From: Leishmania martiniquensis
Lineage: Eukaryota; Euglenozoa; Kinetoplastea; Trypanosomatida; Trypanosomatidae
DNA length: 64,000 nucleotides
Assembly: GCF_017916325.1 (NCBI RefSeq)
Contig: NC_090149.1
Location: forward strand, 540,001 to 604,000
Direction: 5' to 3'
Part shown: piece by piece, positions 61,584 to 64,000 of the stretch
How positions within the stretch are numbered: position 1 is the first letter of the stretch
Layout: every line of letters starts with the position of its first letter
Program-made: the position numbers and the translations under genes
Notes under the pieces: model-generated
The model's input: only the letters and a program-made list of their open reading frames with translations
The model's database searches: none
Told to the model about the DNA's origin: nothing

Positions 61584-64000
61584 ATGTCACTTTTCGGCGC
61601 ATCTCTTCCCTTTGAAGATGACACAGCGACCTCGCTGATTCGTCGCTCCGGCTTCCCGCCAGAGTCGACATACGCTCAGATGCCGGAGATTTACTTGTGC
61701 CCGTGCTGCAGTGAGTTCAGCAAGCAGCAGGAGCGCGAGCGTCTTCTGCGCGAGGCTCGCGAGGCCAAGGAGGCTGAGCGTCGTCGCATCTTGCAGCTTG
61801 ACGTCTTTGAGGAGCGTGCGCGGCCGCTGCCCTCTGGAGATATCCGCCGAAAAGGATACCGGCGTATCCTAGACGGCGAGGAGGTAGCCGAGGCGGCCCA
61901 GAACGTGCCGCCGCCGCCGACGCTCGATGAGCTGCGCCGCGCTAAGAGGGACCAGAACGTGCCGAAGCTGGTCGTTACGATCCACTGCGGCCGAAACCTG
62001 AATGCCGGCCCCGATGACCTGGTCTCTGTCATTGTGCGATGCGGCGCCTTCGAGGGCCAGACCGAAAAGATGCCGCGCGGCAAGGAGATCACGACGCCGT
62101 GGGAGGAGCTCTTTGAGTTCCCGTACATGAACGCGAACGAGCCGCTGGAAGTGCTCGTTGTGAACAGTGCACTCGGCCTTGAAGAAGACCAGCTGATGGG
62201 CGGCGTAGCCGTCCCGCCCAGTGCCTTACAAGACCGCCGCTGTGGTGATCAGGAGCCATTGCCAGTGATGCTGGAGGACGGCATGCGCAGCGGCTACGGC
62301 AGCTGCAAAGAGGGTCCGATGGGCGCCATTGTCGCCTCTTGGTACGTACGCGACGGGGAGGAAAAGTTAGATGAGGAGGCGATTGAGAAGCAGACCCTCA
62401 GCATGCCGCTCAACTGCACTATTGTGGCACGCCACCTCTTCCAGTACACCGACTACGGCGCGACGCTCTACACCGGCGGCGTCCTGTGTGTGTTGCGCGA
62501 CACGAGCGACAACTGCTCCGAGTCAGTGCTCTATACACCTGGGTCGCACGCGGAGGCTTCGCTGTCGCCTTACTACACCAAAGAGGGCTTCTACTACCAT
62601 CCCGAGAATGCGTCGCAGCTGATGCAGCTGAACACTGAGAAGAAGCTGGGCCACATCCTCGTGTGTGTACCCAAAGAGGACGAAACTGAAGGGGATGAGG
62701 AGGAGCTACTTGTTATCGGCGCGGTGCCACTGGAGTTCGCGCGTCTGTGCAAGAAGGGAAGGGCCGTACTGCTGATCGAATCCAAGTCGAAAGAGGACGC
62801 CCTCTGGGGTGAGATCGCGATTGAGTGGTGTAACAAACCGCTGGATGAGGAGGAACTTCACCCGGCCGCACTGGAGGTCAAGAGGGAGTCCCTCTTCGTC
62901 ACGGTCGTCCGCGGCCTCAACCTTTCAGACCGGAATGGAGATCCACTGAAGGGGGGCTCTATCTCCGTTGCTACCGGCGATTTGGAGGGCGTGACGGTGG
63001 AGGCGCCGGTGGCTCTCGACGAAGATGGAAATCACGTCATCACCTGGAACCAGGAGGTGCGCTTCATGGATGTGGAGAAGAATCAGAAGGACATTGAAGT
63101 GCAAGTCTACGAGAAGGGTTGCCTCATGTCTGTCGGCACGTGCGAGCTAGAAGCTAATGACGACGGCGTGGTAATCATGCAGTTGTACAAAGCTGCCAAC
63201 GCCAGCCAGGAGAGTGGCGAGGTTGTGCTGAGCTACAAGCGTCTGCATGCTACGTCGTCAAAGGAGGCGCTGATGCAGCGGAAGCGTGGCGGTGTCAAAG
63301 GAGCACTCAGCAGAGGCGCCGACGAGGAGGACGAAGAGGAAGGCGACGTGGAACAACGCGGAGACAAAGGCGCAGAGGTAACGGGAGACGGGTACGAAGA
63401 GGAGGGCGAAGAGGAAAGCGACGTGGAACAACGCGGAGACCAAGGCGCAGAGGTAACGGGAGACGGGTATGAAGAGGAGGGCGAAGAGGAAGGCGGCATG
63501 GAACAACGCGGAGACCAAGGCGCAGAGGTAACGGGAGACGGGTATGAAGAGGTGGAAGAGATGCGAACAGGGGCTAGTGCCCTCCAGTCCGAAGGCGCCA
63601 TGAGCATCAACGACGAGGCCTCGGAGGCATTAGGCGCTGAGGAGGCCGCGCAGCAACAGCAGAGTGAGGAAGGCTCGCAGCAGCGGCAGCTCCGCGACGA
63701 AGCGCAGAGTGAGGAGGGAATGCGTATGGGGGAGCTTCAGGAAGAGTACTTGGAGAAGGAAGAAGGAGCGGAACGTGAAGGCGTGCGTTTCCATGAGTAC
63801 GACCCGGATGAGGAGGCACCCAAGAGTGAATCTGCAAGGGAAAGGGCTTCGTCAGCCCTCTACCCTGATGCCGCTGGAGCTTCGAGGCCCCGCCGCATCT
63901 CGTGGGAGGCGCCGGCCGGCAAGGATGTCGAGTACAGGCAGCCGTGGTACCCGGCTGGTGCACCGGATACCGATCAGCATATCCCTTTTACCAAGACAAA
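61584..64000 (+). CDS. C2-domain protein with N-terminal CPCC motif, 3'-truncated by the window edge
   Basis: The frame starts MSLFGASLPFEDD and stays open to the end of the window (at least 805 codons). A CPCC motif (~40) is followed by a charged coiled segment RERLLREAREAKEAERR. At least two C2-like beta-sandwich regions follow: about 128-215 (LVVTIHCGRNLNAG...FPYMNANEPLEVLVVNS) and about 436-530 (SLFVTVVRGLNLSDRNGDPL...EVQVYEKG), with a similar middle region (~265-420). The usual calcium-binding aspartates are only partly visible. From ~585 comes an acidic region with a 25-residue tandem repeat, then Glu/Gln-rich sequence. C2 plus coiled-coil proteins occur in the trypanosome flagellar attachment zone; that location is only a guess. 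Confidence 0.85.
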   Translation, partial: MSLFGASLPFEDDTATSLIRRSGFPPESTYAQMPEIYLCPCCSEFSKQQERERLLREAREAKEAERRRILQLDVFEERARPLPSGDIRRKGYRRILDGEEVAEAAQNVPPPPTLDELRRAKRDQNVPKLVVTIHCGRNLNAGPDDLVSVIVRCGAFEGQTEKMPRGKEITTPWEELFEFPYMNANEPLEVLVVNSALGLEEDQLMGGVAVPPSALQDRRCGDQEPLPVMLEDGMRSGYGSCKEGPMGAIVASWYVRDGEEKLDEEAIEKQTLSMPLNCTIVARHLFQYTDYGATLYTGGVLCVLRDTSDNCSESVLYTPGSHAEASLSPYYTKEGFYYHPENASQLMQLNTEKKLGHILVCVPKEDETEGDEEELLVIGAVPLEFARLCKKGRAVLLIESKSKEDALWGEIAIEWCNKPLDEEELHPAALEVKRESLFVTVVRGLNLSDRNGDPLKGGSISVATGDLEGVTVEAPVALDEDGNHVITWNQEVRFMDVEKNQKDIEVQVYEKGCLMSVGTCELEANDDGVVIMQLYKAANASQESGEVVLSYKRLHATSSKEALMQRKRGGVKGALSRGADEEDEEEGDVEQRGDKGAEVTGDGYEEEGEEESDVEQRGDQGAEVTGDGYEEEGEEEGGMEQRGDQGAEVTGDGYEEVEEMRTGASALQSEGAMSINDEASEALGAEEAAQQQQSEEGSQQRQLRDEAQSEEGMRMGELQEEYLEKEEGAEREGVRFHEYDPDEEAPKSESARERASSALYPDAAGASRPRRISWEAPAGKDVEYRQPWYPAGAPDTDQHIPFTKT
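63336..63560 (+). repeat. 75-bp tandem repeat inside the C2-domain gene
   Basis: Three in-frame copies of 75 bp start at 63336, 63411 and 63486, encoding a 25-residue acidic unit (EEGDVEQRGDKGAEVTGDGY and an acidic end). Copies differ at a few bases (Gly/Ser, Asp/Gly, Val/Met, Lys/Gln changes). The third ends EEVEEMR, where it leaves the pattern. Confidence 0.92.

Noticed and set aside
1..64000. CRISPR arrays, insertion sequences or bacterial operon signals
   Set aside because: No regularly spaced repeats with unique spacers, no transposase, no Shine-Dalgarno pattern; the gene set is eukaryotic.

Overview
The window looks like a nuclear chromosome segment from a kinetoplastid flagellate, most likely Leishmania or a close relative. 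This is inferred from several things. The DNA is GC-rich and every recognisable gene is intronless and on the + strand, as in one polycistronic transcription unit. Genes are separated by 0.8-7 kb of pyrimidine-rich, microsatellite-rich DNA. Pyrimidine tracts followed by AG (trans-splice acceptor-like) precede several start codons. There are dispersed ~420 bp retroposon-like repeats of SIDER type. The TyrRS is a double-length form known from trypanosomatids. The order SHMT, desaturase, inositol-phosphate synthase, TyrRS agrees with my recollection of Leishmania chromosome 14, but this is unchecked and I do not assign a species.

Layout: a 5'-truncated coiled-coil protein (3-2381); a large STE/MAPKKK-like kinase (3932-7180); a 7 kb gene-poor stretch with three dispersed repeats; an SPF45/UHM-like putative splicing factor (14218-15306); SHMT (16804-18201); a TPR + J-domain ER co-chaperone (20635-22371); a cytochrome b5-fused front-end fatty acid desaturase (24347-25591); a dynein light intermediate chain (26862-28709); a folate/biopterin transporter (30950-33067); myo-inositol-1-phosphate synthase (36782-38362); pseudo-dimeric TyrRS (39636-41696); an EF-hand-like protein (42547-43755); a p24/emp24 cargo receptor (44695-45360); a small two-TM protein (46177-46623); a NEK kinase (48660-50375); an unknown 669-aa protein (52039-54048); CFAP44 (54806-60028); and a C2-domain protein that runs off the right edge (61584-64000).

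Neighbours are not a functional operon. The set mixes one-carbon, lipid and inositol metabolism with flagellar/cytoskeletal genes (CFAP44, dynein LIC, NEK). Control is expected to be post-transcriptional, through UTRs. Two repeat families are the most interesting structural feature. Family A has five copies, one inverted, and two of the copies are practically identical. Family B is a pair of 359-bp direct repeats 24.9 kb apart. Together they bracket SHMT, the desaturase, the dynein chain and the transporter in arrangements that could support amplification or deletion. I found no CRISPR, insertion sequence, tRNA or rRNA gene, and no clearly new multi-gene system. Weaker leads are a decayed-looking ORF near 29.6-30.3 kb, coding-like fragments near 51.2-52.0 kb, and short upstream ORFs.
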